Shown here piece after piece: positions 33,974 through 45,051 of a stretch of 64,000 nt of DNA (position 1 is the first letter of the stretch; the number at the start of each line of letters is the position of its first letter). A program made the position numbers and the translations under genes. The notes beneath the pieces were generated by a model. That model did no database searches, had not been told where the DNA came from, and saw only the letters and a list, made by a program, of their open reading frames with translations. Location: NCBI RefSeq assembly GCF_001428075.1, contig NZ_LMSI01000023.1, positions 62,001-126,000 on the forward strand, in the 5' to 3' direction. This DNA comes from Arthrobacter sp. Soil764 (GTDB taxonomy: Bacteria; Actinomycetota; Actinomycetes; Actinomycetales; Micrococcaceae).

Positions 33974-34209
33974 CGGCCCGGTGCCGCCGCGGTCCTTTCT
34001 TCCGCAAGGGCCGCGGCGGGCCCCAACCGTGGACAAAGTGTCCCATCGGCTAAACTTGGGTGGTAAGAGCCCCGGAACTCTTGCTTCGCCGTGCCGCCCC
34101 GCGGACCAGCGAAGACCGGTCGATTCGGGGCATTCTCATGAACGGCGCTGCGCGGGCCCGCCACCAGGTGGCAGGACCCGGTCAGCCCGAACGAATGGGG
34201 GAGGATCCC

Positions 34210-35499
34210 ATGCCAGCAATTGTGATCGTAGGAGCCCAGTGGGGCGACGAAGGAAAAGGCAAGGCCACCGATCTTCTGGGCGGCCGCGTTGACTACGTCG
34301 TCAAGCCCAACGGCGGCAACAACGCCGGGCACACCGTCGTCGTAGGCGGTGAAAAGTACGAACTCAAGCTGCTGCCGGCCGGCATCCTCAGCCCCAATGC
34401 TGTTCCCATCATCGGCAACGGCTGCGTGGTGAACCTCGAGGCACTCTTCCAGGAAATCGACGGGCTCCAGGCGCGCGGCGCCGACACCTCGAAGCTCCGG
34501 GTTTCCGCCAACGCCCACCTGGTGGCCCCGTACCACCAGGTCCTGGACAAGGTGACGGAGCGCTTCCTCGGCAGCCGGGCCATCGGAACCACCGGCCGCG
34601 GGATCGGCCCCGCCTACATGGACAAGGTGGCCCGCCTGGGCATCCGCGTCCAGGACGTCTTTGACGAATCCATCCTCCGCCAGAAGGTGGAAGGCTCGCT
34701 GCGCCAGAAGAACGAACTCCTGGTCAAGGTCTACAACCGCCGCGGCGTAGTGGTGGACGAGATCGTGGAGTACTTCCTGTCCTTCGCAGACCGGCTCCGC
34801 CCGCTGGTCATCGACAGCACCCTGGTCCTGAACACGGCCCTGGACGAGGGCAAGGTAGTGCTCATGGAAGGCGGCCAGGCGACGTTCCTGGACGTGGACC
34901 ACGGCACCTACCCGTTCGTCACCTCCTCCAACCCCACCGCCGGCGGCGCGTCAGTGGGCTCCGGCATCGGCCCCACCCGCATCTCACGCTCCATCGGCAT
35001 CATCAAGGCCTACACCACCCGTGTTGGCGCCGGACCGTTTCCCACCGAACTCTTCGATGAGATGGGCGTCTACCTGCAGAAGACCGGCGGCGAATTCGGC
35101 GTCAACACCGGCCGCCCGCGCCGCTGCGGCTGGTACGACGCCGTCCTGGCCCGCCACGCTTCCCGCGTGAACGGCTTCACGGACTACTTCGTCACCAAGC
35201 TGGACGTGCTCACCGGCATCGAACAGATCCCCGTCTGCGTTGCCTACGACGTGGACGGCGTCCGGCACGACGAAATGCCCATGACGCAGACCGAGTTCCA
35301 CCACGCGAAGCCCATCTTCGAGTACTTCGACGGCTGGACTGAGGACATCACCGGCGCCCGTACCCTGGCTGACCTGCCCGAGAACGCCCGGAACTACGTG
35401 CTGGCGCTGGAGAAGCTCTCCGGAACCCGCTTCTCCGCGATCGGCGTGGGCCCGGACCGGGACCAGACCATTGTGGTGAACGACCTCATCAACGACTGA
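34210..35499 (+). CDS. purA: Adenylosuccinate synthetase
   Basis: 429 residues from the ATG at 34210. N-terminal P-loop region GAQWGDEGKGKATDLL and NGGNNAGHTVV (catalytic Asp and His), TTGRGIGPAYMDKVARLGIR, and SNPTAGGASVGSG are all present. It joins aspartate to IMP with GTP, the first step to AMP. The frame is open upstream to 34060, but this part is probably leader: TAAACT at 34051-34056 is a likely -10, giving a leader of about 150 nt. I see no riboswitch in it. Confidence 0.96.
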   Translation: MPAIVIVGAQWGDEGKGKATDLLGGRVDYVVKPNGGNNAGHTVVVGGEKYELKLLPAGILSPNAVPIIGNGCVVNLEALFQEIDGLQARGADTSKLRVSANAHLVAPYHQVLDKVTERFLGSRAIGTTGRGIGPAYMDKVARLGIRVQDVFDESILRQKVEGSLRQKNELLVKVYNRRGVVVDEIVEYFLSFADRLRPLVIDSTLVLNTALDEGKVVLMEGGQATFLDVDHGTYPFVTSSNPTAGGASVGSGIGPTRISRSIGIIKAYTTRVGAGPFPTELFDEMGVYLQKTGGEFGVNTGRPRRCGWYDAVLARHASRVNGFTDYFVTKLDVLTGIEQIPVCVAYDVDGVRHDEMPMTQTEFHHAKPIFEYFDGWTEDITGARTLADLPENARNYVLALEKLSGTRFSAIGVGPDRDQTIVVNDLIND

Positions 35500-35528
35500 C
35501 ACGCCCACCCAGGGCAGAATGACGACGG

Positions 35529-35563
35529 CGGCAGGCCACCTTTGCAGGTGGCCTGCCGTTTGC
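35529..35563 (+). terminator. purA terminator
   Basis: 13-bp perfect arms (CGGCAGGCCACCT and complement) with loop TTGC are followed by GTTTGCG's short T-run. It begins 30 nt after the purA stop. Confidence 0.85.
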
Positions 35564-35688
35564 GCGTCCTGGCCTTTTCCTGCCGGGTGGAAAGCAATTT
35601 ACACAGGCTTAACGCGCGCGGTCTTGTGGGGCTGCAAGCGCACCGGTGAGACTCGTTAGTACCCCCTGGTGCCCAAGGAAGGACCGTC

Positions 35689-36060
35689 ATGGCCGGAAAA
35701 TTTGAAGCATTCGTTGACGCTGATTCGTTTTTCCGGTTCAGGCTTCTGGCTCCGGATGGAACGGTGGTGGCTGTCTCCGGGCCGTTCCAGGACAAGCAGG
35801 CCCTCGCAGCCGGCATCGCCGCCGTCCGGGAATGCGCCGGCACCGGCCTGGTCACCGATCTCTGTCCCGCTGCGGCCGGACCCGGTCCCGCAACCCTGCC
35901 CGTTGCGGCTGGTGACGCCGTTTCCGCTGAGCCGCCCACCGCCGTCGTACCCGTGTGCGGCGACGAGCGCATGCCCGTCAGGTTGCACTCCATGGCGCTG
36001 GCAAAGGCGCCGCGCCGGCAGGCGGCACTGCCCCGGTGGACCAGGGCAGCTGCCCGCTGA
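35689..36060 (+). CDS. DUF1508 (YegP-like) protein
   Basis: 123 residues. The N-terminal 55 residues match one DUF1508/UPF0339 unit (GKFEAFVDADSFFRFRLLAP, FQDKQALAAGIAAVREC), a small alpha/beta domain found alone or doubled in bacteria. The rest is Ala/Pro-rich and variable with a basic end. The function is unknown. It is monocistronic, with a strong terminator at 36139. Confidence 0.8.
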   Translation: MAGKFEAFVDADSFFRFRLLAPDGTVVAVSGPFQDKQALAAGIAAVRECAGTGLVTDLCPAAAGPGPATLPVAAGDAVSAEPPTAVVPVCGDERMPVRLHSMALAKAPRRQAALPRWTRAAAR

Positions 36061-36138
36061 GAGCTGCGAAACAAGCCAAAAAAGTTTTTTGGTATCGCGT
36101 AACCCTTTCGGGGTGCGCAGCGATTACCCCTATGAAGT

Positions 36139-36190
36139 GCCGGTCTGGAACCTGTCCCCCATCACGTTCCAGACCGGCTCTTTTGTCTTT
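36139..36190 (+). terminator. Strong rho-independent terminator
   Basis: 13-bp perfect arms (GCCGGTCTGGAAC and complement, 36139-36151 and 36166-36178) with a 14-nt loop are followed by TCTTTTGTCTTT. It ends transcription of the DUF1508 gene, or of a short transcript started within 36076-36130. The preceding stretch holds CCAAAAAAGTTTTTTGG (36076-36092) and GGTATCGCGTAACC just after it, which could be an ECF-type promoter. Confidence 0.85.
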
Positions 36191-36353
36191 CCGCACAACC
36201 GGCAGCACACGCTGGATCCTGCAGCGGCCCGCCAACCCGGCGCCGCGGCGGTGCCTGCAGCGGTAGTTACTGGAGGGTAAAGTAGGGGCAGCGTTCCCGA
36301 TGTACTGAGCGCTGACCTTGCCAAATCCCTCTTTGACGGAAAGCACTACGTCA

Positions 36354-36905
36354 GTGACCGATGCACAGACAGACGATGCTCCGGAGCAGCCAGCTCCCGG
36401 GACCCCTGCCTTCAGCCTCGTCTACAAGACATACGCGTCGCAGGTACTGGGCTATCTCACCGCCCGGGGAGTAGAGGATCCGGAGGCCGCCATGCAGGAA
36501 GTGTTTCTTTCAGTCCTGCCCAGGCTCGACACTGTGCATGGAGGAGATGCCGGGCTGCGCACCTTTATCTTTTCGGTTGCCCACGCACGGATGGTGGATG
36601 ACCACCGCCGCCAGAGCCGAAGCCCGGTCAGGCTGCCGTTCGAGCCCGAGCTTGACCAGCGCCAGGACAGTTCAGCGGAAAAACAAGCCCTGCAGCGCAT
36701 TTCACCCCAGGAAATCCTCGGGCTGCTGGACGGACTGCCCCAGGACCAGCGCGAAGTGCTGTCGCTGCGCCTGGTGGGCGGCCTGACGGTGGAACAGACA
36801 GCGGAGACCATCAACAAGAGCGCCGGCGCCGTGAAGCAGCTCCAGCGGCGCGCGTTGCTGAAACTCCGGGAACTTGCGGCAGTGAGGGAGTATTTCACGC
36901 CATGA
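36354..36905 (+). CDS. ECF-type RNA polymerase sigma factor
   Basis: About 183 residues. The sigma-2 region (YKTYASQVLGYLTARGVEDP, TFIFSVAHARMVDDHRRQSR) and the sigma-4 region (LLDGLPQDQREVLSLRLVGG, LTVEQTAETINKSAGAVKQL) are both clear. I prefer the GTG at 36354, which has GGAAAG upstream, over a TTG at 36318. It directs RNA polymerase to a small regulon. The next gene overlaps it and probably encodes its anti-sigma partner. Confidence 0.88.
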   Translation: MTDAQTDDAPEQPAPGTPAFSLVYKTYASQVLGYLTARGVEDPEAAMQEVFLSVLPRLDTVHGGDAGLRTFIFSVAHARMVDDHRRQSRSPVRLPFEPELDQRQDSSAEKQALQRISPQEILGLLDGLPQDQREVLSLRLVGGLTVEQTAETINKSAGAVKQLQRRALLKLRELAAVREYFTP

Positions 36906-37885
36906 CATCCCCTTCGGACAACCTCGCTAAGGTCGTTGACGATATGCTCCAGGACGCCGGCCTGGGCCAGGACGCGGAACTTCGGGACGCCCTGGTCACG
37001 CTGGGTTCCCTGGCTTCGCTGCCCGCTCCGGCACCCACCGGGGAGCTCGCCGCGCTGCTTGCCGCCGGCGGTGCGGCAAAGGAGGCTGCCTCCGATGGAA
37101 CCCCGGCTGAACAGCCCGGTGATGCCCCGTCCGAGGATCAGCCGGACCATGACCATTCGAACGGTGACCGGTCGAATCGCCATCAGCCGGACGATGAACT
37201 CGCCCGCCGCCGCCGCCGGCACCGCCCCACGGCACTGGGCCTGGTCCTGGTGGCCGGGATGGGGCTGGGCGTTGGGGGAGTAGCCGCCAGCAGCACTGCA
37301 CCCGGAAACAGCCCCATTGGGCACCTGCTGGAGGATTGGACGCCGTGGCGCAACACTAACGCTGGCGCGCCGGCCGCCGCCACAGGCAACCCAGCGGCAA
37401 AGGTGGACGCGAATGCGGACCTTGCCGCCCCCGCCTCAACCCCGGCGCCCGGCGGGGCTGCGGTACCGGGAAGAACCGCGTTCCGCCTCCTGCAGGGTCC
37501 TGCCGGCCTGGCCGGTTACACCGGCTCGCCGGCGTGCCTTGGCCCCGTCATGCACGACGCCGGCGCGGGCTCCGGGAAGTGCGCAGCCATACCGGCCGGG
37601 GCGCCTGGGCTGGCGGGGGCCGGCGGCAGCAAGGACGGCGGCGGAGCGGCTGCAGCCGCAGGAGCATCGGCCGGAACCCCGGCGGGACCGGCTGCGGCCG
37701 GAACGGGAAAGGCCGGGGTGCCGGCGCCGGATGCTGCGGCAGGCAGCGTGGATTCAGCCGGCGTGGACCCGGCCGGGTCGGCGCAGAAAGCGGCAGGCTC
37801 CGCGGGGACTGGAGACGCCGGGCCCGGAAAAGGCCAGGGCGGAAACCAGGGAAACAACCAGAAGCCGGCGTCCCCGGCAAAATAG
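36902..37885 (+). CDS. Putative anti-sigma membrane protein with low-complexity outer domain
   Basis: 327 residues. A cytoplasmic part of about 110 residues (DNLAKVVDDMLQDAG, many acidic residues) precedes one membrane span (PTALGLVLVAGMGLGVGGVA) introduced by RRRRRH. The outer 190 residues are mostly Ala, Gly and Pro, with two Cys. Its ATG overlaps the sigma stop (ATGA), the usual layout for sigma and anti-sigma genes, but no zinc-type anti-sigma motif (HxxxCxxC) is present. The anti-sigma role is therefore inferred from position. Confidence 0.65.
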   Translation: MTSPSDNLAKVVDDMLQDAGLGQDAELRDALVTLGSLASLPAPAPTGELAALLAAGGAAKEAASDGTPAEQPGDAPSEDQPDHDHSNGDRSNRHQPDDELARRRRRHRPTALGLVLVAGMGLGVGGVAASSTAPGNSPIGHLLEDWTPWRNTNAGAPAAATGNPAAKVDANADLAAPASTPAPGGAAVPGRTAFRLLQGPAGLAGYTGSPACLGPVMHDAGAGSGKCAAIPAGAPGLAGAGGSKDGGGAAAAAGASAGTPAGPAAAGTGKAGVPAPDAAAGSVDSAGVDPAGSAQKAAGSAGTGDAGPGKGQGGNQGNNQKPASPAK

Positions 37886-37898
37886 CTGATATACACCA

Positions 37899-37927
37899 AG
37901 AGCGGGCCCGTCCAACGGGCCCGCTCT
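37899..37927. terminator. Bidirectional terminator
   Basis: Perfect 13-bp arms (AGAGCGGGCCCGT and complement) with a 3-nt loop lie between the convergent anti-sigma-like gene and the sulfur operon. Confidence 0.85.
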
Positions 37928-37948
37928 ACCGTTAGGTGCCGGAAACGG

Positions 37949-38443
37949 TCAGGACAGGACCTGCCGCTTCGAGGAAATGACCCCGGTATCGAAACCGGCC
38001 AGGTGGAGGCCGCCGTGGAAGCGGGCGTGCTCGATCTTCACGCAGCGGTCCATCACCACATTGAGACCCGCGGCCTCCGCGTCCGCGGCCACGCCTTCAT
38101 GCCAGGACCCCAGCTGCAGCCAGAGCGTCCTGGCACCCGCAGCCACTGCCTCCTCGAGGACACCGGGCAGGTCGTCGTGCTTGCGGAACACGTCAACGAT
38201 GTCCGGGCTCTCCGGCAGGTCCGCCAGTGAGGCGTAGGTGGGCTGGCCCAGGATTTCCTTGACCACAGGGTTGACGAAGTACACCTTGTAGCGGGTGGAG
38301 GACAGCAGGTAGGTGGCCACGAAGTAGCTGGCCCGCGACGGTTTGTCCGAAGCGCCAACAATCGCAATCGACGTCGCCTGCCGGAGCAGGGCAAGCCGCT
38401 CCGGTGCTGACGGGCCGGACCAGGTACGTTCGGCAGTGCTCAT
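37949..38443 (-). CDS. CoA-binding domain protein (YccU-like)
   Basis: 164 residues, last gene of the sulfur operon. It is a Rossmann-type CoA_binding domain: TSIAIVGASDKPSRASYFVA, YKVYFVNPVVKEILGQPTY, SPDIVDVFRKHDDLPGVLEE and LWLQLGSWHEGVA followed by VVMDRCVKIEH. Such proteins bind CoA and often accompany methionine and cysteine genes, but their biochemical role is unclear. The ATG overlaps the metY stop (ATGA). A second, shorter relative stands at the other end of the operon (46189). Confidence 0.88.
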   Translation of the reverse strand: MSTAERTWSGPSAPERLALLRQATSIAIVGASDKPSRASYFVATYLLSSTRYKVYFVNPVVKEILGQPTYASLADLPESPDIVDVFRKHDDLPGVLEEAVAAGARTLWLQLGSWHEGVAADAEAAGLNVVMDRCVKIEHARFHGGLHLAGFDTGVISSKRQVLS

Positions 38444-39792
38444 GCGTTTGCTCCGATCGTGCAGGCGTCTGCTGGTTCTTCGATGACGGGTTCGGTTCCG
38501 GCCGCAAGGTTCGACGCCTCGGTCAGCGCCTGGTCCAGGTCCCACAGGATGTCCTCGACGTCCTCAAGGCCCACCGAAATGCGGACCAGGTCCTCCGGCA
38601 CACCCGCTGATTCGAGCTGGGCAGGGCTCAGCTGCTGGTGGGTGGTGGAGCCCGGGTGGATCACCAGGGTCCGCGAGTCACCCACGTTGGCCAGGTGCGA
38701 GGCCAGCTGCAGCGACTCGATAAACTTCCGGCCTGCAGCCCGTCCGCCCTTGACCCCGAAGGAGAAGACCGAGCCTGGGCCCAGCGGCAGGTACTTGCGT
38801 GCCCGTTCGAAGTGTGGGTGCGAGGGCAGCCCGGAGTAGTTCACGTACGCCACCCGGTCGTCGTTCTCGAGCCATTCGGCCACGGCCTGGGCGTTCTTCA
38901 GGTGCTCGTCGAGCCGCTGCGGCAGGGTTTCCACGCCCTGGAGAAGCTGGAATGCAGACTGCGGCGACAGGGCCGGGCCGATGTCCCGCAGCTGTTCGCT
39001 GCGAAGCTTCGTGAGGAAGCCGTACTCGCCGAAGTTGCCCCACCAGGAGACGTTGCCGTAGGAAGCCACGGGCTCCGTCATGGTGGGGAACTTGCCGTTG
39101 CCCCAATTGAACCGGCCGCTTTCCACCACCACGCCGCCCAGGGTGGTGCCGTGGCCGCCCAGGAATTTCGTGGCGGAGTGGATCACGATGTCGGCGCCGT
39201 GCTCGATCGGGCGCACGAGGTACGGCGTGCTCAGGGTGGCGTCCACCACCAGGGGGATCCCGGCGTCGTGCGCCACCTTCGCCAGCCCCGCCAGGTCCTG
39301 GACCTCCGACGACGGGTTGGCCACCACCTCCACGAAGATCGCCTTGGTGTTCTCCCGGACCGCCGCGGCATAGTCAGCGGGGTCGGTGCCGGGCACGAAC
39401 GTGGTGTCCACGCCGAAGCGGCGCAGGGTCACGTCCAGCTGGGTCACCGTGCCGCCGTACAGCTGGGAGGCTGCCACGATGTGGTCTCCGGCCTGGGTAA
39501 GCGCGGCGAAGGTGATGAACTCTGCAGCCATGCCGGAGGACGTCGCCACCGCGCCGATGCCGCCTTCGAGGGATGCGATGCGCTCCTCGAAGGCCGCCAC
39601 GGTTGGGTTGCCGATGCGGGAGTAGATGTTGCCGTACTTCTGCAGTGCGAACAGGTTCGCGGCGTCGTCGGTGTCCTTGAAGACAAAGGACGTGGTCTGG
39701 TAGATGGGGACGGCGCGGGCGCCGTGTTCGGCGTCGGGAGTGCCGCCGGCGTGCAGGGCGCGGGTGCGGAAACCGAAAGTGCGGTCAGCCAT
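38440..39792 (-). CDS. metY: O-acetylhomoserine sulfhydrylase
   Basis: 450 residues, the normal size. It is a PLP enzyme of the Cys/Met metabolism family: RALHAGGTPDAEHGARAVPI, YSRIGNPTVAAFEERIASLE, ATSSGMAAE and the PLP-Lys in VIHSATKFLGGHG. It converts O-acetylhomoserine plus sulfide into homocysteine plus acetate. It starts within the sfnG stop (TGATG) and overlaps the CoA-binding gene. Position in a SAM-riboswitch operon fits a methionine-supply role. Confidence 0.94.
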   Translation of the reverse strand: MADRTFGFRTRALHAGGTPDAEHGARAVPIYQTTSFVFKDTDDAANLFALQKYGNIYSRIGNPTVAAFEERIASLEGGIGAVATSSGMAAEFITFAALTQAGDHIVAASQLYGGTVTQLDVTLRRFGVDTTFVPGTDPADYAAAVRENTKAIFVEVVANPSSEVQDLAGLAKVAHDAGIPLVVDATLSTPYLVRPIEHGADIVIHSATKFLGGHGTTLGGVVVESGRFNWGNGKFPTMTEPVASYGNVSWWGNFGEYGFLTKLRSEQLRDIGPALSPQSAFQLLQGVETLPQRLDEHLKNAQAVAEWLENDDRVAYVNYSGLPSHPHFERARKYLPLGPGSVFSFGVKGGRAAGRKFIESLQLASHLANVGDSRTLVIHPGSTTHQQLSPAQLESAGVPEDLVRISVGLEDVEDILWDLDQALTEASNLAAGTEPVIEEPADACTIGANA

Positions 39793-40978
39793 CAGACAGC
39801 CACCGCCTGCGCGACGGGAGTAGCGGACAGGTCAAGTTCGGTGCCGTTCTTCCTTGCCAGGTCGGCCTCCAGTTCGCGGACGATCGGCAGGATGTCCTGG
39901 CCGAATGCGGCCACCTCCTCCTGGAAGTGCAGGTAGCAGGTGAGGAACAGGTTCACGCCGATCTTCTTGTACTCCACGATGCGCTCGGCGATCTGCTCCG
40001 GGGTGCCGATCAGCTGGGTCTTGAAGCCGTCGTTGTACTGGATCAGGTCCTCGAACGTGGAGTCGGCCCACATGCCCTTGCCGTCCTTGGTGGACGCACC
40101 GGCCTCCTGGACCGCGTCCCGGAAACCCTGGACAGCCGGCTTGTGTGCTTTCTCGACGATCTCGCGCAGGGTGTCCCGTGCTTCCTTCTCCGAGTCGCGG
40201 GCGATGACGAATCCGTTCAGGCCAAACTTCGGCGCTGCCAGCCGGCCCTCGGTGCCGCGCCGGGTTTCGCCGGCGGAGGCGACCACGCCGGCGATGTTCT
40301 CCCTGAAGCCTTCCAGGTCCTTGCCGTTGGAGAAGTACCAGTCGGCCACGCGGCCGGCCGTGGCCTGGGCCGCCGTCGAGTTTCCGCCGAAGAAGATTTC
40401 CGGGTGGGCGCGGCCGGGGACATCAACCGGCGCCGGGTTCAGGGTGAAGTCGGTGATGTTGTAGTACTTGCCGGACTGGCTGTACTCCTGCTCGGTCCAC
40501 AGGCCGCGCAGGACGTTGATGAACTCCTCGGTGCGGACGTAGCGTTCGTCGTGTTCCAGCCACTCCAGGCCGAAGTTGGTGAACTCGCTCTTCAGCCAGC
40601 CGGAGACGATGTTGACGGCGGCGCGGCCGTTGGAGATGTGGTCCGCCGTGATGATGTACTTCGCCAGCACGCCGGGGTGCCACATGCCGGGGTGGACCGC
40701 GGCGATCACCTTGAGCCGCTCGGTGGCGGCCAGCAGGGCCAGGCTGAACGAGGTTGCCTCGTGCTGCTTGTCTGCTCCGTAGGAGGCGGCGTACCGGGTC
40801 TGGGTCAGGGCGTATTCGAAGCCGGACTCCTCGGCGATGCGCGCCAGCTTCTTGTTGTAGTCGAAGTCCCAGCCGGTGCGCTGTTCGATGGTGGACACCA
40901 CCAGGCCGCCGGAGACATTGGGCACCCAGTAGGCGAACTTGAGCGGTTCGGAGAGTCGGGCGACGTTGCTGATCTCGG

Positions 40979-40982
<4 letters not shown>
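39792..40982 (-). CDS. sfnG: FMNH2-dependent dimethylsulfone monooxygenase
   Basis: 396 residues of the bacterial luciferase-like (LLM) family. The N-terminus KFAYWVPNVSGGLVVSTIEQ and blocks LLAATERLKVIAAVHPG, NIVSGWLKSEF, WLEHDERYVRTEEFI and STFEDLIQYNDGFKTQLIGT are those of SfnG rather than SsuD. It oxidises dimethylsulfone to methanesulfinate with reduced flavin. A flavin reductase is not in the window. The ATG overlaps the acs stop (ATGA). Confidence 0.88.
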
Positions 40983-42933
<1,951 letters not shown>

Positions 42934-42943
<10 letters not shown>

Positions 42944-43836
42944 CGTTTCACCGCCCATTTTTCGGCCAGCCCCAGCAGGGCGTCGGTAATTTTTCCAATG
43001 ACGGCCAGCATTACGATGGCCAGGAGCAGCCGGTCGGTGCGGCCGTTGTTCTGCGAGTCGATCAACAGGAAGCCCAGCCCCATCGAGGAAGCGATCAGTT
43101 CCGCCGCCACCAGGAACAGCCAGGCCTGGGCGAGCGCCAGGCGCAGCCCGGAGAACACCGCAGGAACGACGGCGGGCAGCTGCACGGTGGTCAGCAGGCG
43201 GACGCCTTTCAGGCCGAAGGCGCGGGCGGCTTCCACCAGGTTGCGGTCCACGTGGCGCAGCGCCAGGGAAACCGTGGTGAACACTGGGAAGAACGCGCCG
43301 ATGATGATGAGCGTTACCTTGGAGTCCTCGCCGATCTTCATCCACAGGATCAGCAGCGGCACCCAGGCCAGGGACGGCACGGCGCGCAGCGCGCCGATGG
43401 TGGGTGCCAGCAGGGCGTCTGCGAGTTTGGACAGGCCCACGCCGGCGCCCAGGACCAGGCCCAGGGCGGCGCCCACCAGGAATCCGATCAGGACCCGCTG
43501 GGTGGAGATGGCGATGTGGATGCCCAGTTCCCCGCGGTCCACGAGTTCGCCGGCAGCGGCCAGCACCATGGCGGGCGGAGGCAGCTGGACTACCGTGAAC
43601 AGGCCGCTGGCGGACGCTGCCTGCCAGGCAGCCAGGAGGGCGGCCGGAATGATCAGGCCAAGGGGCAGACGCGCCCAGTTCCTGGTGCGGACTCCGGCGG
43701 GAGACCATCCCGTTGCCGGAGCGGGTGCCGGCACGGCACCCGCCTGGGCTGCGTCTGCCGTTGTTGCGGGGGCGGCTGCAGCACGCCCGTCCGCAACACT
43801 GCTGCCGGTGATCTTTGGTTCTCCTGGATAGCCCAT
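42934..43836 (-). CDS. ABC transporter permease, sulfonate (SsuC) type
   Basis: 300 residues with about six membrane segments and the permease loop NLVEAARAFGLKGVRLLTTV typical of the sulfonate/nitrate/taurine group. The N-terminal 60 residues are Ala/Pro-rich and cytoplasmic. It begins within the stop of the binding-protein gene (TGATG). It moves the substrate captured by the lipoprotein encoded at 43836-44885. Confidence 0.92.
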
Positions 43837-44885
43837 CAGGAGGCCTTGACGGCTGAGGGATCAGCCTTCTTCACCAGCGAGTCATCGAGAAGGGAGGCCA
43901 CGGCGTCGTCAATCTGCTTCTGCGTCTTCACGTCACCGGTTTCCACGAAGGTGGGACCGATCTTCTCCAGTACTTTGCGCTGCGCCTCCCCCGGCGCCGG
44001 GTCGACGTCCAGGTTGCTGCGCTCCAGGACCACGATCTTGGCGACGGCGGGGTCCAGGCCGGCGGCGTCGGCCAGGATCTGCGCGGTCCGGTCCGGGTTC
44101 TGTGCTGCCCAGGCGCGGGCCTTTTCATAGGCGTTCACCACTGCCTGGGCCAGTTCAGGCTTGTTCTTCAGGAACGGCTCCGTGGCGTTGAGGAAGCCGT
44201 AGGTGTTGAAGTCCAGGTTGCGGTAGAAGAGCTTGGCGCCCTTCTGCTCAGCGCCTGCCATGATGGGATCCAGCCCGGACCAGGCCTGGACGGAGCCGTT
44301 TTCCAGGGCGGTGCGGCCGTCAGCGTGCTGCAGGTTCTGTACCGTCACGTCACCGGGCTTGAGGCCCGCCTGCTCCAGTGCCTGCAGCAGGAAGAAGTAG
44401 GGGTCGGTGCCCTTGGTGGCGGCCACGGACTTGCCCTTGAGGTCGGCCACTGAGGTGATGTCCGATCCGGCGGGAGCAACCAGGGCTGCCCATTCAGGCT
44501 GGGAGAAGATGTCGATGGTCTTGATTTCCGAGCCGTTGGCGCGGGCCAGCAGCGCGGCGGACCCGGCGGTGGAACCCACATCGATGGCGCCGGAGCGCAG
44601 GGCCTCGTTGGCCTTGTTGGACCCGGCGGACTGGACCCAGTTCACGGTCACGCCTTGGTCCTTGAGGCTTGCCTCGAGCCAGCCCTGCTTCTTGATGACC
44701 AGGCTCAGGGGGTTGTAGGTGGCGAAGTCGATGTTGAGGGTGCCGCCCTTGCTGCTGCCGGCCGCGGCTGCGCTGCCGGATGAACCTTCCCCTGCAACAC
44801 AGCCCGTGAGTGCCAGGACGGCGGAAGCGGCAAGGGCTGCTGCGCCAAGGACTGAACGGCGGGTGATGGGCAATGCGTGCGGCAT
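43836..44885 (-). CDS. ABC transporter substrate-binding lipoprotein, sulfonate (SsuA) type
   Basis: 349 residues. A lipoprotein signal with a preceding twin-arginine motif (ITRRSVLGAAALAASAVLAL, lipobox LTGC) is followed by an aliphatic-sulfonate-type binding domain (VNWVQSAGSNKANEALRSGA, DVGSTAGSAALLARANG, VQNLQHADGRTALENGSV). AAAGGAAA precedes the ATG. It probably binds an organosulfur compound. Given sfnG, a sulfone or sulfonate is likely, but the ligand is not shown. The 166-bp gap to the ATPase gene has no clear structure. Confidence 0.9.
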   Translation of the reverse strand: MPHALPITRRSVLGAAALAASAVLALTGCVAGEGSSGSAAAAGSSKGGTLNIDFATYNPLSLVIKKQGWLEASLKDQGVTVNWVQSAGSNKANEALRSGAIDVGSTAGSAALLARANGSEIKTIDIFSQPEWAALVAPAGSDITSVADLKGKSVAATKGTDPYFFLLQALEQAGLKPGDVTVQNLQHADGRTALENGSVQAWSGLDPIMAGAEQKGAKLFYRNLDFNTYGFLNATEPFLKNKPELAQAVVNAYEKARAWAAQNPDRTAQILADAAGLDPAVAKIVVLERSNLDVDPAPGEAQRKVLEKIGPTFVETGDVKTQKQIDDAVASLLDDSLVKKADPSAVKAS

Positions 44886-45051
44886 GGGTTTCCTTTGAAA
44901 GCGGGGATGGAACGGTATGAATCAGGGGGAGGCAAGGCTGGTGCCGCCAGCCAGGAGTGGGGTCCGACGGCGGGCCGGGCCAGCAGGGCGGGTTACGGTG
45001 AGGGGAGGGGAGCCAGCGGCATGCCTGTCAGTGGCTTGGCCGTCAGCGGGA

